A program made the translations under genes and the position numbers. DNA of 64,000 bases from Erythrobacter sp. F6033 (GTDB lineage Bacteria; Pseudomonadota; Alphaproteobacteria; Sphingomonadales; Sphingomonadaceae): the NCBI RefSeq assembly GCF_023016005.1, contig NZ_JALKAZ010000002.1:62001-126000 (forward strand). The letters run 5' to 3'. Positions 55,853 through 64,000 of the stretch are shown in pieces. Each line of letters opens with the position of its first letter. Position 1 is the first letter of the stretch. The notes below the pieces were generated by a model. The model saw only the letters and a program-made list of their open reading frames with translations, did no database searches and was not told the DNA's origin.

Positions 55853-55927
55853 TCGGGCACATCGCCGCTCATCGCGCGTTCATTGTATGATACATACTCT
55901 TACAAAGTTCAGGCCAAAGGAGAATGC

Positions 55928-56383
55928 ATGATGTCGACCCCACGCAAGGCTTTCGCCCTCACTGGCGCTGCTGCGCTTGCCCTTTTGGTTGGTCAGCCGG
56001 CGGTTGCCGATGATCAAAGCGGCGAAGATGCCGCTACAGAAATGACCAAAGGCGAAAAGAAGCTCGCCGATATTCTTGAAGGGCGCGTAGCCGGAGAGCC
56101 AACCCGCTGTATCCGCACCCGCCCGAATGAGCGCCTTCGCGTTATTGATGATACCGCCTATGTTTATGGCAGCGGCCGCACGATTTATGTTCAACGGACC
56201 CGCCACCCTGACAAGATCGACCGTGATGATATTCTCGTCTCGCGCCGGTTCAACGCCAGCCAGATTTGTAAACTGGACATAGTGCACACCGTTGATCGTA
56301 GCTTTGGCATGTTCAATGGGGCCGTCTTCTTTGATGACTTCGTGCCGTATACCAAGGCAGATCAAGCCAAATCATCGAGCTAA
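55928..56383 (+). CDS. Conserved secreted protein, unknown
   Basis: 151 residues from the ATG at 55928 (AAAGGAG six bases before). Signal peptide: AFALTGAAALALLVGQPAVA. The mature part includes LEGRVAGEPTRCIRT, LRVIDDTAYVYGSGRTIYVQRTRHP and SQICKLDIVHTVDR, a pattern I associate with small Sphingomonadales exported proteins (two cysteines likely paired). No enzymatic motif. The ribosome-binding site is strong. Confidence 0.7.
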   Translation: MMSTPRKAFALTGAAALALLVGQPAVADDQSGEDAATEMTKGEKKLADILEGRVAGEPTRCIRTRPNERLRVIDDTAYVYGSGRTIYVQRTRHPDKIDRDDILVSRRFNASQICKLDIVHTVDRSFGMFNGAVFFDDFVPYTKADQAKSSS

Positions 56384-56395
56384 CTCGCTACCGAT

Positions 56396-56767
56396 TCACC
56401 CTTGCCGCGCCGTAAGTTCGCTTGCGCGCATCCGGGGTGAATTGGGCGTCTCACCCGAAATCCCCGGCTCAGCACCTCCTATGCCGGAAGGCTTGGGTAG
56501 ATCAGGTTGAGAGCTCGATAATTTGGACCGAAATCCCACCACCCCCGGCAATGCAAAATCAGCTTGCAGATCAAAGCCCTCTGTATGCCGGCTTCGCGGC
56601 GGTGGAACCGTGAACATAAGAGGTTGAACATCCGGGACCACCCGTTCGCGTCCGACACTATTCCCACGGGTCCGCAACAATCTGCGAAGCGGTCCCAAGA
56701 CCCATGTGATGACACATGGCGCGATGCATAGCATCAGCCACGCATCGAGCCCGATCTGCTGTTCCAT
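56396..56767 (-). CDS. Hypothetical protein with N-terminal membrane segment
   Basis: 123 residues from the ATG at 56767 (GGGAG five bases before). A hydrophobic stretch (WLMLCIAPCVITWVLGPL) opens the protein; the rest is Pro/Ser/Arg-rich and probably disordered. Codon choice is not typical and no homology is recognised, so it may not be translated. Convergent with the secreted-protein gene. Confidence 0.38.
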   Translation of the reverse strand: MEQQIGLDAWLMLCIAPCVITWVLGPLRRLLRTRGNSVGRERVVPDVQPLMFTVPPPRSRHTEGFDLQADFALPGVVGFRSKLSSSQPDLPKPSGIGGAEPGISGETPNSPRMRASELTARQG

Positions 56768-56878
56768 TTCCACTCCCTTTGCCTGCATGCGCATCAAATG
56801 CGCCAGTCCGCATGTCCAAGCGCAGAAAATAAAGGCTGGTCATCATGCCTTTATGGCGAAGGGACTAGGGAATAATGC

Positions 56879-57853
56879 CTAGGCAGCCGACATGGCATTC
56901 ATCCGGCCAAGAATCGCTTCGGCTTCGGTCATGATACCGTCGATCAATTCCTGACAGGTCGGCACATCATTGATGAGACCAGCGACCATGCCGCAGCTCC
57001 ATGCGCCTTCGTCCATCGCGCCTTCCATCATGATCTTGGGGTAAACGCCCGCGACCTCTGGCAAGATGTCCTGAATGGTGATCGCATCGCCCAGCTCTTT
57101 TTCTTTCTGGATCAGGCGTTCGACCGCTTCGTTTTTCATGACGCGCTCTGTGTTGCGCAGCGGACGCATAACGAGGCGGGTGTCGAGCTCGGATGCCTCG
57201 ACAATCGCTTTCTTCACATTTTCGTGAACTGGCGCCTCTTTCGTGGCGATAAAGCGGGTCCCCATATTCATGCCCTGCGCGCCCATGGCGAGCGATGCGA
57301 CGAGGCTACGTCCGTCGGCCATACCGCCGCTGGAAACGAATGGAATGTCGAGCTCATCTGCCGCGCGCGGCAACAGAATAAAGTTCGGGATATCGTCTTC
57401 GCCCGGATGACCGCCGCACTCAAACCCATCGACCGAAACCGCATCGCAGCCGATGTCCTGTGCCTTCAAGGAGTGACGCACGCTGGTGCATTTGTGGATC
57501 ACCTTGATCCCCGCATCTTTCAGCGGCGGCAGCAGCTCGACCGGATTGCGGCCAGCCGTCTCGACGACTTTCACGCCGCCTTCGATCACGGCTTTCACAA
57601 GGCCTGGATAATCAGGCGGGGTGAGGGTCGGCAGGATAGTGAGGTTCACGCCAAAGGGCTTGTCCGTCATATCGTGACAACGCGCGATTTCATTCGCGAG
57701 CTTTTCAGGAGTGCCCTGCGTCAGGCCGGTAATGATGCCGAGCCCTCCCGCATTGGAAACCGCTGCCGCCATTTCGGCAAAGCCGACATAGTGCATGCCG
57801 CCCTGTATAATCGGATGCTGGATGCCGAACATTTCGGTGATGGCGGTTTTCAT
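56879..57853 (-). CDS. NAD(P)H-dependent flavin oxidoreductase, nitronate monooxygenase-like
   Basis: 324 residues of the 2-nitropropane-dioxygenase TIM barrel. HPIIQGGMHYVGFAEMAAAVSNAGGLG opens the barrel, VDGFECGGHPGED contains the active-site region with His, and GGMADGRSLVASLAMGAQGMNMGTRF binds FMN phosphate. The C-terminal PAGLINDV-like region is typical (GMVAGLINDV). It could oxidise alkyl nitronates or act as a quinone or enoyl reductase; substrate unresolved. Confidence 0.9.
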   Translation of the reverse strand: MKTAITEMFGIQHPIIQGGMHYVGFAEMAAAVSNAGGLGIITGLTQGTPEKLANEIARCHDMTDKPFGVNLTILPTLTPPDYPGLVKAVIEGGVKVVETAGRNPVELLPPLKDAGIKVIHKCTSVRHSLKAQDIGCDAVSVDGFECGGHPGEDDIPNFILLPRAADELDIPFVSSGGMADGRSLVASLAMGAQGMNMGTRFIATKEAPVHENVKKAIVEASELDTRLVMRPLRNTERVMKNEAVERLIQKEKELGDAITIQDILPEVAGVYPKIMMEGAMDEGAWSCGMVAGLINDVPTCQELIDGIMTEAEAILGRMNAMSAA

Positions 57854-57949
57854 GGGAACGCTCTCCTGAAGGTTTCTGTTTGAGCGTGAAACAAGCGGAA
57901 CTTTGCCGTGCTTGCAAGCGCGGTTTTCACAAGCACCAAGGCCGTAGCG

Positions 57950-58783
57950 TCAGGAGAGCTGCTTTGCGGGCTTAAGTATCGTCAGCACGATGCCGCCCAA
58001 GATCAAACCGCCTCCCGCGACCAACCGCCAGTCGAGCGGTTCGGACAAGAGCAGCACGCCGCCTGCAGCCGCCACTACGGGGGTGGCCAGTTGGACGCTG
58101 GCCACCGTGCCCAAGCCAAACCTCGGCGTTACCTTGTACCAGATGACATAGCCCATACCGGACGTAGCCGCGCCCGCGATCACCGCCAGCATCACACCAT
58201 GCCAGCTCGGCATCCCGCTATCGAACCACAGCATCGGCAAAACGAGCGGCGCAGCGAGCAGGAAGTTGCGGGCCGTACTGCCCGCCGGATCGCCGCCATT
58301 GCGGCCGATAATGGTGTAGACACCCCACGCGACACCGGCGACTGCCATAAGCAGCGCGGCTCCAATTCCCACCGCCTCGCCGCCCGGCGCGAGCAGTATG
58401 AACAGTCCGCTAAAAGCCAGGACGAGACCGAGCCAACCGAGAATACCAAGACCTTCACCGCGCCAATAGCCAATCGCGAGGATGGTCGCCTGAACACATG
58501 CAAACAGGATCAGCGCGCCGATTCCCGCGCCCAGACTAAGGTAAGCAAGCGAGAAGCCAGCGACATAAATTGCCAGCGAAATGGCACCGGGCGCGTCGCT
58601 CAGAGATGGCTTCCTGCCGAGAAAAGGAAGCAGAACGAACGCGCCTGCCGTCAAACGGATAGCCGAAAACGCCCCCGCCTCTATCGCGCCATCGGCCAGA
58701 GCTGCGCGGGCAAGCAGCGAGTTGCCCGCAAAAGCGAGGATCGCAAAGCTTGCAAGAATGAATGTGAGCGCGGCTGATCGCAC
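57950..58783 (-). CDS. EamA-family (DMT) transporter
   Basis: 277 residues from a GTG at 58783, preceded by AGGAGG. Ten hydrophobic segments in two EamA repeats (LTFILASFAILAFAGNSLLAR opens the first). The conserved GxxYxxWY-like motif GMGYVIWYKVTPRFG and a final VLTILKP are typical. Probably exports a small metabolite such as an amino acid or purine. A longer frame upstream to 58882 has no signal. Confidence 0.88.
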   Translation of the reverse strand: MRSAALTFILASFAILAFAGNSLLARAALADGAIEAGAFSAIRLTAGAFVLLPFLGRKPSLSDAPGAISLAIYVAGFSLAYLSLGAGIGALILFACVQATILAIGYWRGEGLGILGWLGLVLAFSGLFILLAPGGEAVGIGAALLMAVAGVAWGVYTIIGRNGGDPAGSTARNFLLAAPLVLPMLWFDSGMPSWHGVMLAVIAGAATSGMGYVIWYKVTPRFGLGTVASVQLATPVVAAAGGVLLLSEPLDWRLVAGGGLILGGIVLTILKPAKQLS

Positions 58784-58841
58784 GAAGCCTCCTGTATCCC
58801 GCACGGTGTTCGCGGGATTACGCGAAGCGGTTACGAACGGG

Positions 58842-59504
58842 CTATGCCTGATCCCCTGCGCGCTCGATAGGCCCGGTCTCACACAGATCGCTCACCACGC
58901 AAATCTCGCATTTCGGCACGCGCGCGCGGCAGACCTTTTTGCCAAACTGGATCAGCCAGAAATGCCCGTCAGCCATGGCCCAGTCAGGGCTGCGCTCTTC
59001 AAGCTGCTGCGCGGTCTTTTCGGCGGTCTTGGCATCAGTGAGGCCGATCCGGTTGCAGACCCTATGCACATGTGTGTCGACCGCGATCACATCTTTACCA
59101 AAGGTGAAACTCATCACGATATCCGCGCATTTGCGACCAATGCCGGGCAGGCTCATCAACCCTTCGCGAGTATCGGGCACAACGCCGCCATACTCTTCGA
59201 GCAGAGATGTGCAGAATTTGCGGATGTTTTTCGTTTTGTTGTTGTAAAGCCCGCACGGCTTGATCGCAGCGGCAATTGCTTCGTCTTCCAGCGCGAGCAT
59301 ATCTTCGGGCGTTTTGGCCAGTTTGAACAAGGCGCGGGTCGCCGCCGCAGTGTTCCGATCCAGCGATTGCGCGGAGAGCATGCAGGAAATGCAGGACCGG
59401 AAGGCGTCAGGCTGACCTTTCGGTCCTTTCGCATTTTTCGTGCGCCCCGGCATTGCCTTGGCGAGTTTCCGGTAAACCGTTTCGACGTGTTTTTCGCTCA
59501 GCAT
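58842..59504 (-). CDS. nth: Endonuclease III
   Basis: 220 residues. Helix-hairpin-helix LMSLPGIGRKCADIVMSF (with the catalytic Lys), GKDVIAVDTHVHRVCNRIGL (catalytic Asp), and the [4Fe-4S] cluster C-x6-C-x2-C-x5-C in CRARVPKCEICVVSDLC. It is a bifunctional DNA glycosylase/AP lyase removing oxidised pyrimidines. A second, more divergent relative is encoded 2.4 kb away. Confidence 0.93.
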   Translation of the reverse strand: MLSEKHVETVYRKLAKAMPGRTKNAKGPKGQPDAFRSCISCMLSAQSLDRNTAAATRALFKLAKTPEDMLALEDEAIAAAIKPCGLYNNKTKNIRKFCTSLLEEYGGVVPDTREGLMSLPGIGRKCADIVMSFTFGKDVIAVDTHVHRVCNRIGLTDAKTAEKTAQQLEERSPDWAMADGHFWLIQFGKKVCRARVPKCEICVVSDLCETGPIERAGDQA

Positions 59505-59546
59505 ACAGCAAGAGCGAACATCCCACCTGTCCGGTTCCCGCGCAGG

Positions 59547-60335
59547 TCAGCTCTTTGGCTTAAGCAGCTTATCCGGCCTGATCCGCCGCGCTTCACCGAA
59601 CAGCGAATAGGTTTTGTTCACATAGTTCGAGACATCGACGATGCTGTCGAGGTACTTTTCAAGCTCAGGCGTCTGTTCCTGCTCGACCAGCCGGACATGC
59701 GCGCCGGGATTCTCTGTTTCAAACCGGACATAAAACCACGGCTCACCGCGTTTCAGCACCAGAGGCTTGGTCACGTCATGCCATTCAAAGCCCCAGCTGA
59801 GCGGACGCGGCCAGATGTGAACGGGAAACCGCCCGCCCATCTGCACACCAGGACGCGGGGTGGGGAAGTAATCGAGGTAAGGCGCGGTCTGGACGACATA
59901 GCAAGGCTCATCCGCGACAAAGACATAAGGCGCGACGATCTGGATGATCGGGCGCTCCGGATGTCGCCACTCGCTTGGCGGGTGCATGACCATCATGCTG
60001 TTGCGGCCCGTTGCGCGCATCGCCGACTTATCGCCGTCCACGTCCATGAGTTGTAGCTGACCATTGGACTGGCGGCCAATCCCCAAAGTCAGGTCCACGG
60101 GCGATGGGATGACGAAATGTCGCCGGTCAAAATCAATCGCGGCCGGGCAGACCTGCACCGACTTGGCCGAAGCAGGCTTTGGATCCTTGCGCGTAAAGGG
60201 CTTGGGCGCGGACCATATTGCGTCCCCACCTTGGGGGAAACGGACAGTCCAGCCGACAGTGACACTGCGCGATTTACCGCGTGCCTCACTATCACGCTGA
60301 TCGGCGTCCTCGGCGAATTGATCTTCCCAGCTCAT
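59547..60335 (-). CDS. Conserved hypothetical cytosolic protein
   Basis: 262 residues, no signal or membrane segment. The sequence is rich in Trp and Pro (EWRHPERPIIQIVAPYVFVADEP, MGGRFPVHIWPRPLSWGFEWH, GEPWFYVRFETENPGAHVRLVEQ). I cannot place it in a named family, though it looks like a conserved beta-rich protein. No functional clue from neighbours. Confidence 0.65.
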   Translation of the reverse strand: MSWEDQFAEDADQRDSEARGKSRSVTVGWTVRFPQGGDAIWSAPKPFTRKDPKPASAKSVQVCPAAIDFDRRHFVIPSPVDLTLGIGRQSNGQLQLMDVDGDKSAMRATGRNSMMVMHPPSEWRHPERPIIQIVAPYVFVADEPCYVVQTAPYLDYFPTPRPGVQMGGRFPVHIWPRPLSWGFEWHDVTKPLVLKRGEPWFYVRFETENPGAHVRLVEQEQTPELEKYLDSIVDVSNYVNKTYSLFGEARRIRPDKLLKPKS

Positions 60336-60527
60336 CGTTTGGTTCCTCTAATCCTTGTCGGGAACCTCATGCAGTCTGAAGCGCAAATTCGCAATCGGTT
60401 CGGACAGCGGTCCATGCATTCCGACTGACGCAACTGGCATGACAAAGGCGAGTACGCTGCTTTGTGATTGACAGGATTACTAGTCTACCGCATCGACTAC
60501 GCCTGTAGACAATCTTGGAGTGCAGGA

Positions 60528-61922
60528 ATGAAAATGTATTGGTCAAGCATGGCGTTGTTGTTTGCGGCAAGTGCAGTCCATGCCAATCCTGCACCACCCC
60601 CGCCAGACGCAGACGTCATTTCGGATCAGCTGACAACTGCCGAGAATATCCCCGAATTGATGGAAGCTTTTGAGGTCACGGGGCTAGCCGTTACCGCAGT
60701 ATCCGGAGACAAAGTGCTGCTATCCGCAGGCTTTGGCATGACCGCAGATGAAGAGCGCTACAGCGTATCAACACCTTGCGGGCTATACTCTGCCACCAAG
60801 GTTCTGGCCTCGCTGACTTATGCAAATCTATCCGCCGCTGGCCGCCTCAACCTAAATGCGCCGTTAGCCGATTACATCGATGATGCACCAGAAACCTGGC
60901 GCGCGATACCGTTTTACCGCCTGCTCAATCATACCTCTGGCATTCCGATGGCAGTGAACAAGGACGCCTTCGGCAAACTCGCAGCTGACCCTGCAACTCG
61001 CAACGATGATATCTATCGCCTCGTCCGAGACCTTCCGCTTGATTACCAACCGGGCGAATACTCGCGCTACCGCCAGTCCGGATATGCAACCGCAGAGATG
61101 ATCCTACAGGACAAGCTAGGCTCAGGATTTGATGCTTTGGTTGGTGAGTACATTACCGGGCCAGCTGGTCTTTCGGCGACCCTGCATCCGGCCGTGACCT
61201 CCGCAGATGAACCGGCGTTTCTGTTGAGCGCGGGCGGATTTCAGACCACGGCCAATGATATGTCCAAGCTGTTCCTGCGCATCAATGATGGGACCGTGAT
61301 CGCGCCGGACGCTTGGAAAAAATTGATGCTGGAGGATTCGTATCGCTTCGGGGACTACAGCCTTGGCAGCGTCATCGAAAACAGAAACGATGTCCTCACC
61401 ATCGGCCATAGTGGTGGGGGCGCACGCGCCAACATTCGGTACGCTCCAGACCGCAAGATTGGCGTGATGATCTGCACCGATGATCGCGACAACAATGGAC
61501 TCGCGATTCATTTGGCGCGGATGCTCGTCGATGAAATCTCGTCAGGTGATGTCCCGCAATTGCCGCTGCAGGTGGCGATGAAGGGCTATAAATCCATGAC
61601 AGGCGTCGAAATCATCGCCGCATATAGATCGGCAGAGCGCTCCGCCGATCTCTATGATTTGACCAGTGCCGAAGCTCTCTTGAACTCGATCGGCTATTCG
61701 CTTCTTGCGCAAAAGAAGGGCGCCGATGCGATTGCAGTTCTCGCCTTTAATGCCGAGACTTTTCCAGACTCGCCCAATGCGCATGACAGTTTGGGTGAAG
61801 TCTTGTTGGCCAATGGCAAACGCGACGATGCACTGCTCAGCTACAGACAGGTGTTGAAACTCGATCCCGGGAATAACAACGCTGAAAAGGTGATCGCGCA
61901 AATTCTGGCTGACAGCGAGTAA
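60528..61922 (+). CDS. Secreted serine hydrolase (class C beta-lactamase fold) with C-terminal TPR
   Basis: 464 residues from the ATG at 60528 with signal peptide ending AVHA-NPA. The beta-lactamase/transpeptidase core has the catalytic SxxK as SATK (about residue 83), a YRQSGYA box and HSGGG as the KTG equivalent. Residues ~400-464 form a TPR-like pair (NAHDSLGEVLLANGKRDDALLSYRQVLKLDPGN). This arrangement suits an esterase or peptidase, not drug resistance. The KTG replacement by HSG is typical of the esterase branch. Confidence 0.86.
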   Translation: MKMYWSSMALLFAASAVHANPAPPPPDADVISDQLTTAENIPELMEAFEVTGLAVTAVSGDKVLLSAGFGMTADEERYSVSTPCGLYSATKVLASLTYANLSAAGRLNLNAPLADYIDDAPETWRAIPFYRLLNHTSGIPMAVNKDAFGKLAADPATRNDDIYRLVRDLPLDYQPGEYSRYRQSGYATAEMILQDKLGSGFDALVGEYITGPAGLSATLHPAVTSADEPAFLLSAGGFQTTANDMSKLFLRINDGTVIAPDAWKKLMLEDSYRFGDYSLGSVIENRNDVLTIGHSGGGARANIRYAPDRKIGVMICTDDRDNNGLAIHLARMLVDEISSGDVPQLPLQVAMKGYKSMTGVEIIAAYRSAERSADLYDLTSAEALLNSIGYSLLAQKKGADAIAVLAFNAETFPDSPNAHDSLGEVLLANGKRDDALLSYRQVLKLDPGNNNAEKVIAQILADSE

Positions 61923-61925
61923 TCG

Positions 61926-62630
61926 CTAGTCTCGGCGGCGACCCGTCTCGCATTCTTTGCACGCGAAACAGCGCACGCAATCGGGCGCACGCGGGCGGCA
62001 ATGCGTTTGACCCAATTTCTTGAGCAAGAGGTGATGCTCGTCCATGTCCTCAGCCGTCCACTCTTCGGGAACGATTGGCATCAATACATCATAGGTTTTG
62101 GCCGTATCCGCTTTCGCCAGGACGATTCCCATCCGCTGCATGATGCGGCGGTGATGCCCGTCGATCACCATGGCTTTGCGGTTGAAAGTGGAGGCATTCA
62201 TAACGCCAGCTGCATTCTTGCGGGCAACCCCGGGCAACGTCTCAAGCCATTTTATCGCTTCGGCAGTTTCGAGATTTGATAAGTGCCGCAAATCGGCGCT
62301 GCCGCGCTTATTGATGATGTAGGTAAGGCAGTCTTTCAAACGTTTGGCCGCGACGCTCGGAAAAGTTTGCCGCTGGAGCCGCGCCTCCAGTTCCTCGACC
62401 GAGACTTCCGCAACAGCTTCCCACGATCCGAACTCCGCCAAAAGCGCGTCTGTCGATGCATTGGAAGCGGCGGTTTTGGTCTGTGCACCGATCACGCCGT
62501 GTACCAGCACCCAAACAGGATCGCGGCGCTTTTCCGGCGGCCTCACGATACGCCCGAATGCCGCGATCAGCGCAGGCTGCATCCGGCGCAAGATATCGGT
62601 GCGAGGATCAGGTCCGAGTGGCAACTCCAT
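61926..62630 (-). CDS. Endonuclease III-related HhH-GPD glycosylase
   Basis: 234 residues. The hairpin motif TLPGVARKNAAGVM keeps the Lys, and AMVIDGHHRRIMQRMGI keeps the Asp of the active site. The iron-sulfur motif is CRPRAPDCVRCFACKEC: the usual C-x6-C-x2-C-x5-C with one extra cysteine inside. It is a paralog of the nth product, likely with another lesion preference. Converges on the serine hydrolase gene, three bases apart. Confidence 0.85.
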   Translation of the reverse strand: MELPLGPDPRTDILRRMQPALIAAFGRIVRPPEKRRDPVWVLVHGVIGAQTKTAASNASTDALLAEFGSWEAVAEVSVEELEARLQRQTFPSVAAKRLKDCLTYIINKRGSADLRHLSNLETAEAIKWLETLPGVARKNAAGVMNASTFNRKAMVIDGHHRRIMQRMGIVLAKADTAKTYDVLMPIVPEEWTAEDMDEHHLLLKKLGQTHCRPRAPDCVRCFACKECETGRRRD

Positions 62631-62648
62631 GCCAAGCGGATCGCACGA

Positions 62649-63518
62649 TCACGGGCGGCGCGCAAACCGCTCTACGAAGTCGCCCACACCTGCCATGCCT
62701 TCGTATCCGAAGACATAGGCTGGTTCGACGGTGTCAGAGAAATCCAGCCCGCCCGCGCTGACCGCCGGATTGACATAGGCAGCCGTAGGATTGTGCAGAT
62801 CGGATAGGCGCTTTGCTTCTTTCCAGATCGGTCCGATGACGGGATCGCCAAGCAAAGCGGGCCAATGACTGCCATCGTTTGTGTTGAAACTCGGCGTGCC
62901 ATTGCCTGCGAAATTGCCGTCCGAAATCCGGTGGTACCTTACCTTGCGCCGGACAAAATAGATGTCCACCTCGCTTGTAGTAGATTCGTTCCAGTCGGAA
63001 TGCTGGACGAGATGGACATTGCCCCACATCTCTTCGGGCAAGCCGCGAATAAAGGCTGCGGAGACATCGGATTGCCCAGCTTCGGTGATCCACACATTGC
63101 CGCCCGCCTCAAGTGTGGCGCGGGCTTCTTTGGTAAGACGAGCAACCGCCGCATCACGGTCTGCATGGGCATCCACCCAGTTTTTGCCAAAGGCCAGATC
63201 GAACAGCTTGGAGGCAGGAATGAACTCGCCATCCTGCGTACCATAGGCACCGGCCGTGGCGATAAAACGAACGCAGGCAAACGCCGGATCGGCCAGCATT
63301 GTGCCCAGGCCAGCAACCGATTGCAGATCATCAACATCGGGCTTGCTGTCATAATTGGCGATCAGCAAATCGCGGTTCGGATCGAACTTGCCAATCATTG
63401 GCGCGTCATCACAGGACGGCGCCGAAGGCGCGGCATGATCGTGCGCGATTGCGGGAACGGCTGGTGCAATTGTCATGCAAACAGCGGTCAGGGCGAGCTT
63501 GAGTGTGCGAATTGTCAT
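62649..63518 (-). CDS. Secreted nucleoside-hydrolase-like protein
   Basis: 289 residues from the ATG at 63518 (a TTG at 63527 is possible). Signal peptide ends near VPAIA-HDH. The mature domain starts DLLIANYDSKPDVDDLQSVAGLG, an Asp cluster like the calcium-binding DxDxxxDD of inosine-uridine hydrolases, then WITEAGQSDVSAAFIRGLPEEMWGNVHLVQHSDWN. Unusual for an exported protein, so glycosidase activity on a non-nucleoside is possible. Confidence 0.65.
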   Translation of the reverse strand: MTIRTLKLALTAVCMTIAPAVPAIAHDHAAPSAPSCDDAPMIGKFDPNRDLLIANYDSKPDVDDLQSVAGLGTMLADPAFACVRFIATAGAYGTQDGEFIPASKLFDLAFGKNWVDAHADRDAAVARLTKEARATLEAGGNVWITEAGQSDVSAAFIRGLPEEMWGNVHLVQHSDWNESTTSEVDIYFVRRKVRYHRISDGNFAGNGTPSFNTNDGSHWPALLGDPVIGPIWKEAKRLSDLHNPTAAYVNPAVSAGGLDFSDTVEPAYVFGYEGMAGVGDFVERFARRP

Positions 63519-63551
63519 CGTTGTCAATTATGCACGATCAGAACTGTTTGG

Positions 63552-64000
63552 CTAGCCCCTTGCTCGCCGAATACCCAATCCAGCCAATGCGAAAAGGGCA
63601 CAAGGAAACCAGATCCATCTCAGTTCTGACAGCAAGGTCTCGACCCCGCGCATTGAGAAGAATTGCATGCCAATGGGAGATACCCGGATCGGCGTAACGG
63701 GCGCAAAGATGCGGCTATCATCGAACGGCCACCACAATGCGGCGCCCAATCCGCCGCTTGTCAGCGTATCGAGCAAACCATGGCTCGCCATCGCGAGAAT
63801 AAGAAAGGCGAAGGCGATCAGACTGCGCGCCTCGCGCCAGCATGCACTCAGAACGCCTGCGCATATCGCGGCAAAAGCAACCGAATGGGTCGCGCCCCGG
63901 TGACCCCACGCATCGGCATATTCCACACCAAGTTTGAAGCCGACCACATCCGCATCAGGCAGCACCGCGAAAGCCATCCCGGCGATTGCCACGCGCGGAG
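63552..64000 (-). CDS. YdjM-type metal-dependent membrane hydrolase, 5' end beyond the window
   Basis: At least 146 residues, and the frame is still open at the window edge, so the N terminus is missing. FAVLPDADVVGF, WGHRGATHSVAFA (a His motif), ASHGLLDTLTSGG and LWWPFDDSRIF are the landmarks of the YdjM/LexA-binding membrane hydrolase family. Three to four hydrophobic helices. Role undefined; metal-dependent phosphatase or hydrolase activity is presumed. Confidence 0.85.
   Translation of the reverse strand, partial: PRVAIAGMAFAVLPDADVVGFKLGVEYADAWGHRGATHSVAFAAICAGVLSACWREARSLIAFAFLILAMASHGLLDTLTSGGLGAALWWPFDDSRIFAPVTPIRVSPIGMQFFSMRGVETLLSELRWIWFPCALFALAGLGIRRARG

Noticed and set aside
56396-56767. 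Treating the 123-residue frame as a firm gene
   Set aside because: Kept only at low confidence: low-complexity tail and no conserved motif, despite an acceptable ribosome-binding site.
60528-61922. Beta-lactamase resistance gene
   Set aside because: The KTG triad is HSG, a TPR region is fused, and these features match esterase/peptidase relatives, not AmpC.

Overview
The window looks like about 64 kb of chromosome from a flagellated alphaproteobacterium. It is most likely Sphingomonadales, family Erythrobacteraceae (Erythrobacter-like). That placement is an inference from gene families recognised by eye: FlhA next to FliA, a type-A PutA without a DNA-binding domain, the CnoX/LON-domain pair, a zf-CHCC protein, YdcH, class Ia NrdA/NrdB, and many secreted lipoproteins and amidohydrolases typical of oligotrophic marine alphaproteobacteria. 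The sequence is GC-rich with dense, often overlapping genes. I saw no prophage, IS element, CRISPR array or rRNA, and only one tRNA (Gly-GCC).

Layout. 0-1.3 kb: 3' end of flhA, then fliA. 1.2-11 kb: catabolic and housekeeping enzymes on the minus strand (propeller-amidohydrolase fusion, acyl-CoA dehydrogenase plus aminoglycoside-phosphotransferase-like protein, M48 protease, aldehyde dehydrogenase), with a secreted alpha/beta hydrolase between them. 11-23 kb: GST, methylthioadenosine phosphorylase, PutA, dCTP deaminase, and small regulator/effector pairs (MarR/SnoaL-like, HxlR/thioesterase, AraC/secreted protein). 23-33 kb: a probable zinc TonB receptor behind a Zur-like box, tRNA-Gly, CnoX and LON-domain protein, TetR-MAPEG, MarC, and an argB-yggT-folD-lipoprotein-lipoprotein cluster. 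33-38 kb: small secreted and membrane proteins, including an orphan bufferin-like (DUF2282) protein and a 50-residue DRR-repeat protein. 38-45 kb: an AT-richer PIN plus winged-helix cassette beside nrdB, then a diguanylate cyclase and a PilZ protein between nrdB and nrdA. 45-57 kb: hydrolase, TraB/GumN-like protein, nadB with two unknown genes, MBL-fold lipoprotein, an ABC ATPase and small secreted proteins. 57-64 kb: nitronate-monooxygenase-like enzyme, EamA exporter, two endonuclease-III-type glycosylases, serine hydrolase, nucleoside-hydrolase-like protein and an edge-truncated YdjM-type membrane protein.

The clearest non-gene signals are palindromes at regulator genes. There is a perfect 21-bp palindrome between marR and its divergent neighbour, a perfect 12+4+12 bp palindrome containing the start codon of a tetR gene, two AAGTCT-N7-AGACYT sites between an hxlR gene and a divergent thioesterase gene, and a Zur-like box at the TonB receptor. 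A separate 18-bp-arm palindrome family (TGTAGGACACA...) occurs at 21.8 kb and 36.5 kb with no obvious owner. The strongest candidates for something little described are the orphan lipoprotein-like bufferin and the PIN plus Mrr-N-like winged-helix pair. All functions are read from motifs; no database search was possible.
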